Source of the DNA: Litomosoides sigmodontis
Lineage: Eukaryota > Nematoda > Chromadorea > Rhabditida > Onchocercidae
Direction: 5' to 3'
Assembly (NCBI GenBank): GCA_963070105.1
Contig: OY718808.1
Span: 434,001-498,000 of the forward strand
DNA length: 64,000 nt
Shown here: positions 39,817-52,948 of the stretch, in pieces
How the letters are laid out: each line of letters opens with the position of its first letter
Numbering within the stretch: the stretch's first letter is position 1
Translations under genes and position numbers: made by a program
The notes under the pieces: model-generated
Told to the model about the DNA's origin: nothing
The model's input: only the letters and a program-made list of their open reading frames with translations
Databases searched by the model: none

Positions 39817-40290
39817 ACAGCATGCCAGCAAGTGGGGAGGCATGAGAAATAAGAAATATTGGAAGATTTTATGAATTTTACGAATGATAACAACCAAGCG
39901 TTAAAATTCAATTTATGACATTTTGAGACAGTAAGTTGGATGTGCTTTAAGGAATGACCGGTGTGTTTAACCTTTCACTCATAACGTCCGATGTGGTAGT
40001 TAGTCGCCGAATAATTCTCATCAAATTTCCAAGCTGTAATTTTCAATATCGTTCTACTACTGAACGGTTTTTACTCTTATTTTACTCTGTTTTTTCATTA
40101 ATCTTAAAAGTTTCGATACATTAATGATTAATTAATGGGAAATGTTTCATTCTAATCATTAACTATACTTACTGTTTCATTAGCAAAATTCGCTAAATTT
40201 GCATGGAAAACAGGAATGACGCAGAGAGGTTTGTTAGGATGGAAGAGAGGAGAGAAAGGAAGAGGTCATCAGTTAGTTACTGTGAATTGC

Positions 40291-40308
40291 GGGGGGGGGG
40301 GGGGGGGG
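40291..40308 (+). repeat. Poly-G run (18 G)
   Basis: Uninterrupted run of 18 guanines on the same strand as, and 1.25 kb from, the run at 39044. Able to form a G-quadruplex. Exact length may be affected by sequencing error. Confidence 0.9.
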
Positions 40309-41771
40309 AATTCAAACTCACTTTATGCATTCATTAATTATTATCGCACAGATTCTGATAAGGCGATAAAGATGAATTGCTGTTAGCAATCATTCATTAA
40401 TTATTCCCATTATTTATTTGCCATCGACTTGCAGTTGTTATGGATGGCATTAGCATCAACTGGTCGAAGTGTAAATTTCTAGCAATTCAATTTTATAACA
40501 ACCGTTATAAACTGGTAATCTGAGGAGGAGTGGGTGAGAACGTGTGATCTAGAGATTGCTGCTTCTGTCAACTTCAGGTATTAATCCATTCCACTGAGAT
40601 GCCTCATTTCTCTTCATCTCGCCGATCCCTTCCACTTTCTGGTGGCAGCAATGTTAGCAACAAAAGCTCAATGAGCCAAGCCAACAGCTAAGAGCAGAGA
40701 GTTCGGACTCATTGTGTTGGCATGTTATGTGTGCACATACTGTTGTATAATTTGATAAACTTCTGCGTCGACTTCCTCATTTCATGTTTCGGTTAGCAAA
40801 TTTCATCAATATTTGCATAAGAAATTAGCCTCATCCATCGTCGTGCATTTTCAAGCATCCTTTTGCGAAGGTTGAAAGGAACGATTTCGTTACAGATCGT
40901 TCATCAATTCGCAGTGTGATAAGAGTTCTGCCTCACAGCTCAGGTGGCTCATGGCTGACGATGTCACTGACTGTGAAGATTGCCGCGCTAGTGGCAGTTA
41001 AACCAATAATTAAATAAATTCTGCTTATTTTACACAATTATTCATTGTTTAGTGCATCATCTCAGTTTCTCAAAGGTGCAAATGAAGCTCTTGAGATGTG
41101 TCACTCAGATCGTTGTGTTAATTTTAAATTTTGCATTATTTTAAGACAGAAAATAAACGATCTCTGACGGAAATCATTTTTCCCTTTTATTTTGTTTTCT
41201 TGTATTTGTTAAAAATTTATCTCTCAAACGTCTAACGACTAGTATAATTGAGGGAATGCACAAATGATTAGAGATTTAATTTTATTTATCACTTAAATTG
41301 CTAACAATTTATATGAAGTGATGCAGTAAAGTTGAGTTTTGCTGTAAGCAATTAGCAGAGAGACAGGTATTTTGCTTGGAAAGTTAGTCCTTGCAGTCCG
41401 TAAATAGCGCGTAAATCTGAAATTGTTTACGTTCGGATTTCATTAAACACTGAAATGACGGAATTTCTTTTGTAGCAATTTTTGCGAAATCTTTTTTTTT
41501 TTAAAATTTACTGAACATTTTGATTAACTTTGTGCATCACAAGTCTGCCCACAGTTTTATTCAGCGCCTAATGACACTTTCTGCAAGTTATTAACTTTAA
41601 GAAACAGTTGCTATGAAAATCACAACTGTTCAATTTATCCCATCCCACCCAGTTCTCCAGCTTTGCTACTTTTTGTTTCTGCCTTTGCGGAAATTCCGCT
41701 GAAAATAGCCTGAAAAACTATCAGTTGTCCTGAAATTCCTCAAGAGGCTTGCTTTCTTTCCTTGCAGCACG

Positions 41772-41837
41772 AACTGAAAGGATTCTGGTGGTCCCATCTG
41801 TGAATGTCGGAAGGGGACGATCAGAATCCTTTCAGTT
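41772..41837. ncRNA. Candidate pre-miRNA-like hairpin
   Basis: Perfect 16-bp inverted repeat AACTGAAAGGATTCTG (41772-41787) with its complement at 41822-41837. Inside it a G-U and a U-A pair, one mismatch and a further 5-bp stem (GTCCC/GGGAC) leave an 18-nt loop. The total is a 66-nt hairpin with about 23 paired positions, the size and shape of an animal pre-miRNA. It lies in a gene-free region. The sequence does not match any miRNA seed I recognise, and either strand could be transcribed. It may equally be a chance or transposon-derived inverted repeat. Confidence 0.3.
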
Positions 41838-44800
41838 GCCCTAAGCAATCTCATATCATTCAAGCTTTCTGGAAATCGATAACAATCCCTGTCCTCGTGT
41901 CAATCACTTTTTACCTGATCGCTCAATAGGAACAAATTTAAATTTAAAAATTGATGATACATGAGGTACTAATTTCTACAAAAAACAATAAATCGCTTCC
42001 AGCATATATCAAATTTATTTCTCAATCTTTCCGACGAGAATTGCGTGACTTCGTCCTCAATAAAAATAGAAAGTGCTATAAGCCATGGAATGAGAACGTA
42101 AAATGAACGGACAACGTTTACTTTTCGTGTTAGCATTAGAGCATTAAAATTAGCTAAATTTGAAACCTTTAAAAAACACGAGCAGTTAACAGACAACTAA
42201 AATAATATGTTGCTGATTTTTGCAGACAAAAAATGTCAAAAAAATAAGGTAAAATAAAAAAATCTGTGGAAAATTAAGCAGATAGCTTTTTGCTTTAAAC
42301 ATATGGAAACGACGATAATATATTGTGAGGAGCTTACATTTAAACTTAAATAACTTTTCGAAATTTCATTTTAGAATGAAAACGGTAAATGAAATTTGCT
42401 TCTTACAAGCTTTCAATGTAAAAGGCAAATATCGAAATATTAATTTGATAATAAAAATTTTTGAAAATAAATTTATGAATGTTTGCACGGATTCATAGGA
42501 ATTTAGTAGATTGAACGCGGAAGAAAAAGGCAAGTATTTTAAAAGATTAGGAAGGATGCAAATAAATTTCAAATCTTTTGTTGCTAAATTCAATCCCTTC
42601 TATTATTTGTATATGTATATGAAATGGCTTGGAATCATTTTATTCAATTTTGCCTTTCCTTTAGCTTAGAAATTTTTCCGCACCAAATGGCTATTCAAAT
42701 TGGAGCATTTGTCCTCATTTACATTGAATATCTAATGCATATCAAGCCATTTGAACTTCTCATTTTTTCTAAGCTTCAATCGAAATGGTACTAATTAGCA
42801 AGTGATGACTGACCACAGTTGTTATTTGCCAGTAGATGAGTTACTGATCTTTCTTCGTTGAAGCGAAAGACTAAAATCGTTGGAGAAAGTTCAGTCTATC
42901 TTAATAAATAAGGAGCTATCATTAGCGTACAACTACCATTGCGATCAACATCGACCCGACCTAACCAGCCATAAGGCCACGGCACTCTCTAGTAAACAAA
43001 TTGATTAATTCACCGAGAGGGTTAGCAATTGGTCGAATTAAATTCATCTTTTCAAGTTACTCTTTAACTTTCAAATCCTTTACAAATACTTCTACAGATC
43101 TTTTTATCATTTACTTATTAGACTCCTAGCATAAATGCTGCCATCGTTTTATTGTTTGAATATTAAAAAAACGACATAATTTCATATTACTGTAGTACAT
43201 TGTCGCTTTTTTATGTCATATTGAACAAATGGCAAAGCATAGCGGCCTTAGGCTTTTTTCGATCATTGGTTAGGCGATGCGTGAAAGAGGTGCTCACGCC
43301 TGGATGACTCTGGGCCAATTCTTATTAAATGCAATTGAGCCGTTCATTTGATAATTATTTCAGTGCAGCAGTGAAATACCGGCGAATTCTAGCGTTATTA
43401 CATTAAAATTTCTGGCCTGATAGAAGGGTTGGCCTGAGCTTTCCCAAGGCAGTCTGTTTGAAACTCAACGTCGATTAGTCAGTCCATCGATGGAGGAGCA
43501 CCCGCTTCTCCACTCGCCTATTTCACGTACGCCGTAAGAATTTAGTGAAGGTAATTGCCTCATTTTTTTTGCTAACTTCGAAATGCTCATAGATTGCAAA
43601 TGGCGTAGTCATCGCCTCTTTTCATAAGCGCTTTCCATGAATTCAGATCGTCTTGTTTATCACCATGCATTTAGAACTTTTATTCAAGTACCTAGTTCTG
43701 CTCTCTCCACGTCCATTAAACAGTAACGTTCAACTGCCAGGCGATATTTTGCAATTTTTGTAATTATTTAATAAAACTGAAATTAATTCAGAAACAACGA
43801 ATACATCTAAAATATCTTTATGAACAAGGGAATAAAGGGCTGTTTAGTAAAAAATTATGAAACATGCCTTCTCACAAAGGTAGAGGGACGTAATAGATTT
43901 TTTGAGCCTCTAAATATTGAATTTTAAAAAGCGCACATTCAGAATGCCCTTCAACTATCGATCTGTTAGCTTTCCCATCCGTGCTAAATTTTCGATTTTA
44001 TTAAATTTGAAAGCAGTGATGTAGATCAGTTAAAAGGTAAGGGCAGAATGATTAGAAGCACAGCACTTCGTTGATGACTAAAATTTGAAATGCGAAGGAG
44101 AAAAAAAAAGAAGTGAGAGACGAAATTGCTATTTGCCAATTTAAGATAAAATTCATTTCTTTCAATCTAACCTTTATCATTACTATCTACACGGCAAATG
44201 AAAGGCAAGAATTTTGAATGAAAGGTTGCTGCTCCATCGGAGCAGAGGGAAGATAAATTGTTGTTCATTAAAAATGCGTATTTGACGAGAACAATATTCC
44301 ATTCTCAATCATTTTGAAACGCACGCCTCTTTTATAATAGCCTACCCTGCCTATCTGTTCCGGTATCTTCAGAAATTTCCATTTAATTAAAATTTTTTTA
44401 AGTTGAACGGGAAAGCCTATTAGTTATTTTGTTCCGAGTGTACGGTAAATATTCACTGAGATGCATTCTGCTCCTTATCAGTTATCCCTGTCGTAGTTTT
44501 AACCCTTACACATTTGAAAGGAGAACTGTTCGCGGGTTTATCTGACTTATCATTTCAGTACGATTTCTGCTAGATCCGATCCATCAATGCATCCATTCGG
44601 TTGCTATTCGCGAGAAAGCAAAAGCAAAAGGGGGAATTCTCGGATCACTTATTTACCAAAGTGAAAAGTTACGCTAAGAGTAAATGTAATGAATTACGAG
44701 GAGAAATTAGGGCCAATTACTAGGCTTACTAGTAAGGTGCCGGAATATCTCTCTCAGTGCACATCGGTGGAAGCAGCAGTAGAGGAAGATTTAAAAGACA

Positions 44801-47330
44801 CGCATGTTTTTTTGTTCATCTGTTTACCAGTCCACTTCGTTATTGCTATTGTTACCAGGCCATCCTTTATGGCTCACTAATTTCATTTTTTATAGATTTG
44901 TTTCATTACGCACTTTTTGGCCTTTTTTTCCCATTCGTTTTGTTTCCGCGCCTGCGTTTCATTTTTATTCTTATTTAACTACCATTTTTTGCTATTTAAG
45001 AAAATTTCTTCCTTCGTCTTCTTCTGCTCTTTTTACATTTAACTGAAATATCCAACTTTACTCAAGCCTTATTTACAGCATTGTTCAGGTAACATGGAAC
45101 TTCCCAATATCACCACCCATATTTTTTAATATTTAAAATTTTTTGCACATCAATAAACTAATAGCATTTGTTTTCGTTGATGTTCGTGTTGGCTATCAAC
45201 CTTTCATCTGAGCATTAACAGCAATGATAGGCATCATTTTTAACGCTAAATATGGAAAAATCAATTTCATTTAACTTTTCATCACAAAATTTCATCAAAT
45301 GCATTTAACTGTAGCAATTCGGAGGTTTCATTTCTCAAAAATTATTAATTTGTATGAAAGGAAAAATGAAATGAATTTGAAAAAGGAATTCCTTGTTCAA
45401 CACACTAACAATTTCTTGCGGTTTTTCAAGGCAGTAAAAAATTCAAATGGTCGGTGTAATGAGAGGAAGGCTGTTATGTTATCATAGCGATAAGCAGTAG
45501 TAGTTAACGATTGAAAGGGAAGAGCGCTGGGGAGGAGAGGGGACGGAAAGAGTGTAACTCATCAAGTCATTAAGCCAACAACCATAAACACACTTTCCAC
45601 TCTATAAGCATTAATTTTCGAAATTTCGAAGTCAGAGAAAATGATGTCATCGCTCCACCTAATTTGTTTAACTGTGCGATTTGAATGAATTTGCGTGGAG
45701 AAGAAGCGATGCATAGCTGTTGAGGGTGCGAGGATGGCAAAAATGGGAACGCTTTTGTTGATTTAATCTGTTCAATGTAATAATTGAGAATATGACTTGA
45801 GTGATTTATCAGTTGGGAGAGAATTAGCATAATAGGATTATTTTCAACTAACCTGTGGCTTCCAGAAGGTGCTGAGTGCTTAGCACATGGATGTCAGCCG
45901 TTAATCATTAGGTTATTCCCTTTATGCCAACCGATCCTTTTTTTCCCTTCCGACACCAATACTTAGGCATTGATTTTCATAAAAAAGAAAAAGGGCGATC
46001 AGCACTTGCTTTTTCACCCGAACTATTTTGATTTCCTTTTAATTAACAATCAATTAATTGAGTTAATTACATTAATTTAATCGCAGGTAAAATGCTCAAA
46101 AAAATTTTAATATAAACGGAATTTCCTGAAATCATAGTGTTTTACATGGAAGCATGGCTAAGGGAAAATGTGAATCCTATAATTTCCAACTAATCAATGC
46201 AAATTATAGTCTTACATTTTAATTTACTTTCTAATTGCACAGAAATGTGAAAAAATTTTCATTCTAAACTTTACTCCCTCATTTTCAAACTATTTTTCAT
46301 CACTTCTGCATTATTTTACTCTTCTCTTTTAGCAAAACAGGTAAGTGTGCAATTTTTTCCTGTGAGATGTTTTAACCCAAACTTATTGAATTAAATTTTA
46401 GTGTAAAAATCTTTGGATAGCACCTATCATATTAATTTCTCTGCGACAATGTAAGAACAATCGGAGGGGGAGAGAAAGAGCGAGAGTAAGAGGGACTGGA
46501 GAAATATGAAATAATTTCAAAAAGAATTTTAAAATGAAATAATTTTAATTTTAAGTTTGCGTTGAAATAATTTTAAAAAGGATGAAATTTAAAGAAATAT
46601 TTTTGAACCATTCAGATACTCACAAAGCTGATCAGTTGTTCTCATTCTTCTACTGGCAAAAGCCTTCATTGAAATTTGATGATGCCAATTTGTTAGTATT
46701 GCAATATCAGTTGAAAAAGTTTTTAGCCTTTTAATCTTAAAAATAACGTCAACAATCAAATGCGCAGAAAAACATCTTAGTGACACAATCCGAGCAGCTG
46801 ATAAGTCACTCGAAAACTTTATACTTCATAATAATCATCTAATTGAAATCGAAATTAATAATCTTTCTTCCGACACTGAAAAGGAGTTCATCTTCACGTG
46901 TAATGTGAAATTGTAAAATTCCACGTCTTAATATGACTCTTCTTCAGTGACAATTTCTTCGATCTTGAAATCTAAAGTGCATCATCTATCACATTTTGTT
47001 TAAATTAATGAATAATTAATAAACCACTGCAAAACGTTCTTAAAAATGGCATCAAACGAAAACGATATAGTTAGAGAAAGAAAAGGAAGGAGAAGAAGAA
47101 GAGAGAGAGAGAGAGAGCTTTTCTTAATCCTCAAAAATTTCGCTGCAACTGCTAAATCATTCCAACGATTTCTTTTCCTCAATCACTTTTCAAATCACTC
47201 TATTACAACTGCTACTAACATTTACTCTTAATATTTGTGTAATTTCCTCCTTCCCCTTCCCCTCTCTCTCTCCTCTTTAATTATTATTTTAGCATTTTTT
47301 TAATTTTAGGATGCTAATTTTCGGGTTGAA

Positions 47331-50300
47331 ATGTTAATAGCATATTTGTCGCATATCATGTTGGCACCTACAATATTAATAACTCATCAAGTTAACTCGC
47401 TCTGCTATTCGTGCGCCGGCACGTGTTACAGTGAACCGTGTAACTGTCAGGTTAGCCTTTATCGATTGTAATTTAAATCGAAATGATAAAAAGGCATACG
47501 AGCCTTCCGCATTCTAACATTTCACTTGAAATTGCATGCATTTGTTTGAGAGAGCTTTGGAAGACTTTTTGAAAGTTTTCGTCAGTTAAATTATTGAGCA
47601 ATTTTACAACTGTATGATTCCTGCAGCACTTTTGTACTGTTACCAATGCTTCTTCATAATAGATTGAATGGTTCTAAATTCAATTCGCTACAAGCTGCAA
47701 TGACGTTGTCGTGGGCGTTGTGGGATTAGAGTAAATTGGACCGTTTCAGATGGGTTCCTGCGAGTCTGACTACTGTTTCATTGAGCGTCGGCCAACCGAT
47801 GAGAGAGACCACTACCGGATCACGAAAGGATGCGTGAAAAGGCCGTCCCGTACCCACATGGGCTGCGATTATGATCGTTCTCAAGACCATATTTTGTGTA
47901 TTTGCAGAGGTAATTGCATAATTGAAATTTCGACGATGACGTGGACATTTTGCCATTTGTGCTTTAATACGTGCTCGGAAGCTCAGGGAGTGTGATCAGA
48001 TGGAAAAGGGAAAAGGAGAAGACGAAGCATAGAAATTAAAAGTACAGCCAATTTATCTCAGTTGACTGATTTCTTGCAAACTGAGCGAAAAGATCCGATG
48101 AAAGTTAATTTGAAGAGAGAGGGGAGAAGGAGCTACGTGGAATCGTTGCTGAAAAAAATCATTGATGACGAATTCGCTTTATGTCAATTTACGGTTTTTG
48201 CATTATCATCAATTCCTTTATAATTCAAAAATTCAGATTAAACTAAAGATCAGGAGGAAGTTAATAACTGGAGTAAAACGGTGAATTTTAATTTCATAGC
48301 CAAATTTTAACATAAGTTTTGTAGGTGAATTTTGTAATGATATGATTTATATAAGACCAACGCATCGGCAAGCTGTAACATGTCGAAATTGTTCGGAACG
48401 AGAACCGGATTGTGGTGAACTGTGCCGGGGACAATGGTGTCATGAGGATTCTACAACAGGTACGATAAAACTTGAAGTAATTTCAAAAAGTTTGTGCTCA
48501 AAGTTTGCCCATAAAGAGAGGTGGGAGAAGTTTGAAAGAAAAAATTTGATTAAATTTTCGATGATATGGTTGTAGGAGCTGCTGGTTGTGGCTATGGACC
48601 TCCCTCATTACCTTACTTTTACAAAGGTCCAGAATTGCTGTACTATCGTACACGGATATGTGTTACCGTTAGCAGGTAAGCTTAAAACCCTTTAGCTTAA
48701 AGCAGGTAAGCTTAAAACGATCGTATGAGTAAATTACTCGATAACTTGCATCCTGTTTGCTCATTCATGCTTCTTTTCCATTATTATCTATCCGCTCTTT
48801 ATAAAGCAGAAATTGTTATTCAAATTTTGAATTCAAGCAAGTTTTTTCTTCAATTTTTGCTGCAAATAAAATTAGAATTCAGAAGTCAGTAATTATGATA
48901 GCTTTCATAACTGTTGAATGTATTTCCATACATTTATTAAACTTAGTTAGCTAACTGATTTGAATATAATAACTTCGCGTGTTCAATTTTATCAGAACAA
49001 AAGTGTGTTATTCCAACACACTTTATGATTTATGAACTACGTGAATTTCTTTTTTAATAATTTAAAACAAGAAGTTTTTAAATTGACTGATATTAATGTT
49101 CCATGAATAATATCGTCAGGTTCATAATTAAATAATGAAATTGTTTAAGTTCCTAGTCAAATGTGTTAGACAAATTTCACTACAGCATGTTCTATATCTT
49201 AAGTAATAACTTATCACCATGAATCCTTCCTTAACAAAAATAAAATGAAATTAACGCGTGCGTGAAATGCTTTAGTACAAGTAAATATTTCGATTTCAAC
49301 TAGAAAATTTCTGCAACAAGTATTTTAAGCATAACTGCTTGATTTTTATTTGCGTTGGTTTTTTGGAAGAAAAGTTAGCACCATTTTAGTGCATAGAAAA
49401 ATGATTCAAAATATTAGAACAAAGGCAATATGAGCTGGGGACTACTTATTCATAACAGTCATTTGATCCGATTTTTATTGAAAATTTAGAGGTTCCGGTT
49501 CTCCACGAAAGCATTGTATTTGCAATACAAACAATTGCAATGTTGCATACAGACGTTCAACACCGTGGAATCATCATCATCCGGAAGGAGCTACTCGAAT
49601 CCGATCGCTCTTTGCAAACCGAAAGTAAACATTAAACAACCGGTTTTGGCAGCCCTTAATAGGCCTGACGTCATTGTACTGTATGGCTGTAGCCACTGCA
49701 CCTTTTGTTTGCCTTTTTTTAATGAAAAACTTCTGTTTGCAGAGAAGGCGACTTCTCAGCAAAGTTGCACAGATGCGTTAGCTGTGAATTAAACACGCAA
49801 GACGTTCGCGTAATTGCGTCGTGCAAGCAAAATCAGTGCGTGGGACATTACTGTACGTTTGCAATGCAAAGACTGTTCCTCGGCACTAAACAGTATCGAC
49901 AACAGAAATCCATCTTGAACGAACGTCAAGGATGCATTAATGTCACCGATAATCATCACGTTTGAATTTCATTCCTCATTTCACTTTCATTGAGCAACTT
50001 CAGCTCATCCTTCATTTTCACTCTTTCGAGAGAACCACAAAACAGTTGCTTTTCTTGCTGACTCTAATTCTGTTTCGCATGTTAACTAATTCAAAGCCTT
50101 AAAATTAGAACATACTCATCAGACTTCTTTTTCAAATATCCAGCTTCTCTCTCATTAGCCCTTCGAAAGCTCTGATGTGTGAAATTTCATTTTTCGCTTT
50201 TATTCAGATTCAACTCGGTTGTTCACATAAATGGATGAGAAATGAGGAGGAAGAGCTGTACTGTGCATGTATCGGTGATCAATGCAATCGCGATCTCGCA

Positions 50301-50399
50301 ACAGCAAGTCTTAATAAAGCTGTTCGAGCAACCGTTATCATTAATGAACTTATTCCCGTGATACTTTTTCATCTCATTGTCCACCGCAACTTAATTTAA
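47331..50399 (+). CDS. Secreted protein with three tandem Ly6/uPAR-type domains, probably GPI-anchored
   Basis: Seven phase-consistent exons: 47331-47450, 47750-47909, 48325-48459, 48576-48675, 49490-49624, 49743-49959, 50208-50399; 352 aa. A hydrophobic N-terminus (YLSHIMLAPTILITHQVNS) is followed by three cysteine-rich units. Each opens with a C-x-x-C-type pair and closes with the Ly6 signature of paired cysteines and C-N: unit 1 LCYSCAGTC..ILCICRGEFCND, unit 2 VTCRNCSEREPDCG..KHCICNTNNCN, unit 3 HRCVSCELNTQ..LYCACIGDQCN. The C-terminus ends in a hydrophobic stretch (VIINELIPVILFHLIVH), as for GPI attachment. Ly6 proteins are extracellular modulators of receptors and channels; the partner here cannot be told. 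A TTTTAG acceptor lies 21 nt before the ATG. Intron 4 begins with a duplicated splice donor. The exon 6 donor (CAC|GTTTGA) is weak. Confidence 0.82.
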
Positions 50400-52948
50400 A
50401 AGTGGAACAAGAAAGGAAAGGAAGGTTGCCTCAATATTTGCAATGCAAGTGCTGATCTCCGCTACATTTCCATATTCCAATTCAATTCCACCACAAATCA
50501 ATTTCGAATTGTCATTTTTTCATTAAAATTTACACTCCTACAAATTCATCCTCACTTACATCCTCATACGAAATATATTAAATGCGATTCTCAAAAATTC
50601 TCAAAACATATCCGCAAACACAGTATGATGTTGGAATTTTTTTTATTTCTTATACCGAGCTTCTAGCTTTTAATAGTTCTTTAATGAATATCTTCTGTTT
50701 CAATTAATCACTGCATAACTGCAATTCGTATTTTTCTTTTCAAAAACTAAAATTTAAACTTTAGAGCACAATCCATAAAGAAAATAATAGCAATTTCAAT
50801 CATAAAGCCTTAAGCAGTGATCGTCGTAAGTTGAAAGTGATGGAATGCGAGAAAGCCTCTTCGACTCCATGTGTATTCTTGAGGTGTTGCGGAAGATCTC
50901 GAAATATACGTCGTACTCCCATTTATACGCCATACCCCAACCTACGGTCAACCACATTAATCGCTTATTAGAGAAAATAAGGAGCCAGAGGAAAGAACAT
51001 TTATGTAAGCAGCTTGCTCTCACGGTTTGTTTACCGCACCTTTTCGAATAGCCCGAAAATACCTAATATCAGCATCAGCGACAAGCAAACTGCAAATTGG
51101 AACACTGACTGTTTTAAGTTCTTAATACCTCATTTAACAGTAATGTTCGAAAAGAACGCACCGCCGGAGTAGCACAGAAATCCTACATATTCCCAACGTA
51201 AGTTTGTAAAAATTAGCATGAATATGTTCATTTCCATTAAACTCGAAATTTAATTCTCAAAAGTAATCCACTAATATTAAAATCGAACCATCAAATACAT
51301 TTTGATTAAAATCCTACATATCAATTGAAATTTACACCATTCACACCTTCCATCTCTTTAATAGTTCAATGTGCGATAGCTAATTCTTCAGATTTGCCAA
51401 TCAGTTGACGGATCTACGAGCACTGCTAATTTACATAATACATCATCGATTAGGGAAGTGTGCTCGAAGGATGGAATCATTCTTGTGCGCATTTCAGCCA
51501 ATAATCACTAATAATCACATTCATAAGCTCAGTCGTTGAAAAAAATTTCACACTATCTCAGGATGGATTATGTTTGTGCTAAAATATCCCAAACAATTAG
51601 ATAACATATGAACAAGGGAAACATTCTTGTCAAAAAGGAAGAAAAAAACAAAGATAAAGCACGACATATGAATGAAAATGAGCAATAAAGGATAAATAAA
51701 ATAATACAGATTATTTTCAAATTAGTTTTTAAATGGAGGTGGCAAGTGACAAAATAACTGGAACTGGTCGGTAGAAACGCTTAAACATCGGTTTAGCGGC
51801 TCATTTTGGTTTTAGAGTAATTTTGGAAGCAAATATTTGTGTGCTATAAAACATTTTATCAATTGGAGATATTTAACTCCCAGTCACCTTCCCAGAAAAA
51901 AACTTTGAAATTCGCTTTACATATGGATTCTAAAGAAGTCGTGATAGAAGAATGAAATGAAAATTTGGCAATGAATGGAAAATTACCAGTCTTGATTTGT
52001 ACTCTCCACTGACAATGAAAGTTAACGCTATTTGAACGGCAGAAAATATTCAGTTGACCAGAATGGAAGTGTCAAATATCTTACGCTTGGATGACACTAT
52101 TCCTACATGGATGCAAAATCGATCAAGAACCTCCACAGTATTAAGAAATTAATGAGGCATTAAAAAGGGTAAATCAACGGTCCCCAACTCATTGCCTTCC
52201 CCGTGCCCACGTCCAAAATATAAGTATACTTATGCTTAGCAGCGATTAATCTTCAGCAGAAACTGAGGATAAAAAACACCTACTACTCTACCAATGGAAG
52301 TAACGAATAGAATGTCTAATTTACAAGGTCCGCACGTGAATATAGCAATCATTATTCTGATTATAGCTTCATTATAAAGACAAAATAAGTGTTTTCTTCT
52401 GTTTCGATATGGAAGTGCTTCAGGCAAATTTCTTTTACAAAGAAGAAAATAATCAAACCGCTAGTTACAGAAATTCTATAAAATAGACGAAACAACTCAG
52501 CTAATCTCTCCGACACAAATTCAATACGGTCTTATTGATCATATTCCTCATTGGCAACGCTGTAAAAACAGGTTTTAGGAATGAATTAGATCACCTGCAT
52601 ATCAGCTTAAGGCAAATATAGAGAGGGATTAATGGAAAAGCGGAGAAACGCGCAAAACAAGAACAAACATAAAATTCAAAAATCTAGACGAAGTACCAAT
52701 ATTCTAGTCAACATAAAAGCGTCCGTTAGAAAAACATGATATTACTGCAGAGCCAAAAAAAGGACTCCAAATTCAATACTCAAATTAGTAGAAGCAAAAA
52801 AGAAATAAAAAAATATTCACTGAGATTTCTTGATGAAACCATTACTTATTTCAAGGTTGAGAAAAAAACAATTAAAACAAAGCTTCTAAAAATTTGAAGA
52901 TCGAACTAAAGTCTGACAGATTCCTTCATCAATTAGTTTATATGAAAA
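50400..52948. other. Convergent 3' region, Ly6-domain gene and LAMTOR1
   Basis: About 2.5 kb between two convergent genes, containing both 3' ends. Several open frames of 60-75 codons occur but have no recognisable domain and no matching exons. Nothing else recognised. Confidence 0.5.

Larger units (their letters stand above)
37854..47309. other. 9.5 kb gene-poor region
   Basis: No open frame with protein-like character and compatible splice sites was found on either strand. It contains GA/TC tracts (about 38768-38790 and 39781-39816), two long poly-G runs (39044-39060 and 40291-40308) and a pre-miRNA-like hairpin (41772-41837). The last kilobases should include the promoter of the Ly6-domain gene. 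Confidence 0.5.

Noticed and set aside
44689..45046. Overlapping plus-strand open frames of 63-80 codons with hydrophobic runs
   Set aside because: The Phe/Leu/Ser-rich content reflects T-rich DNA; no splice-compatible partner exons and no recognisable motif.
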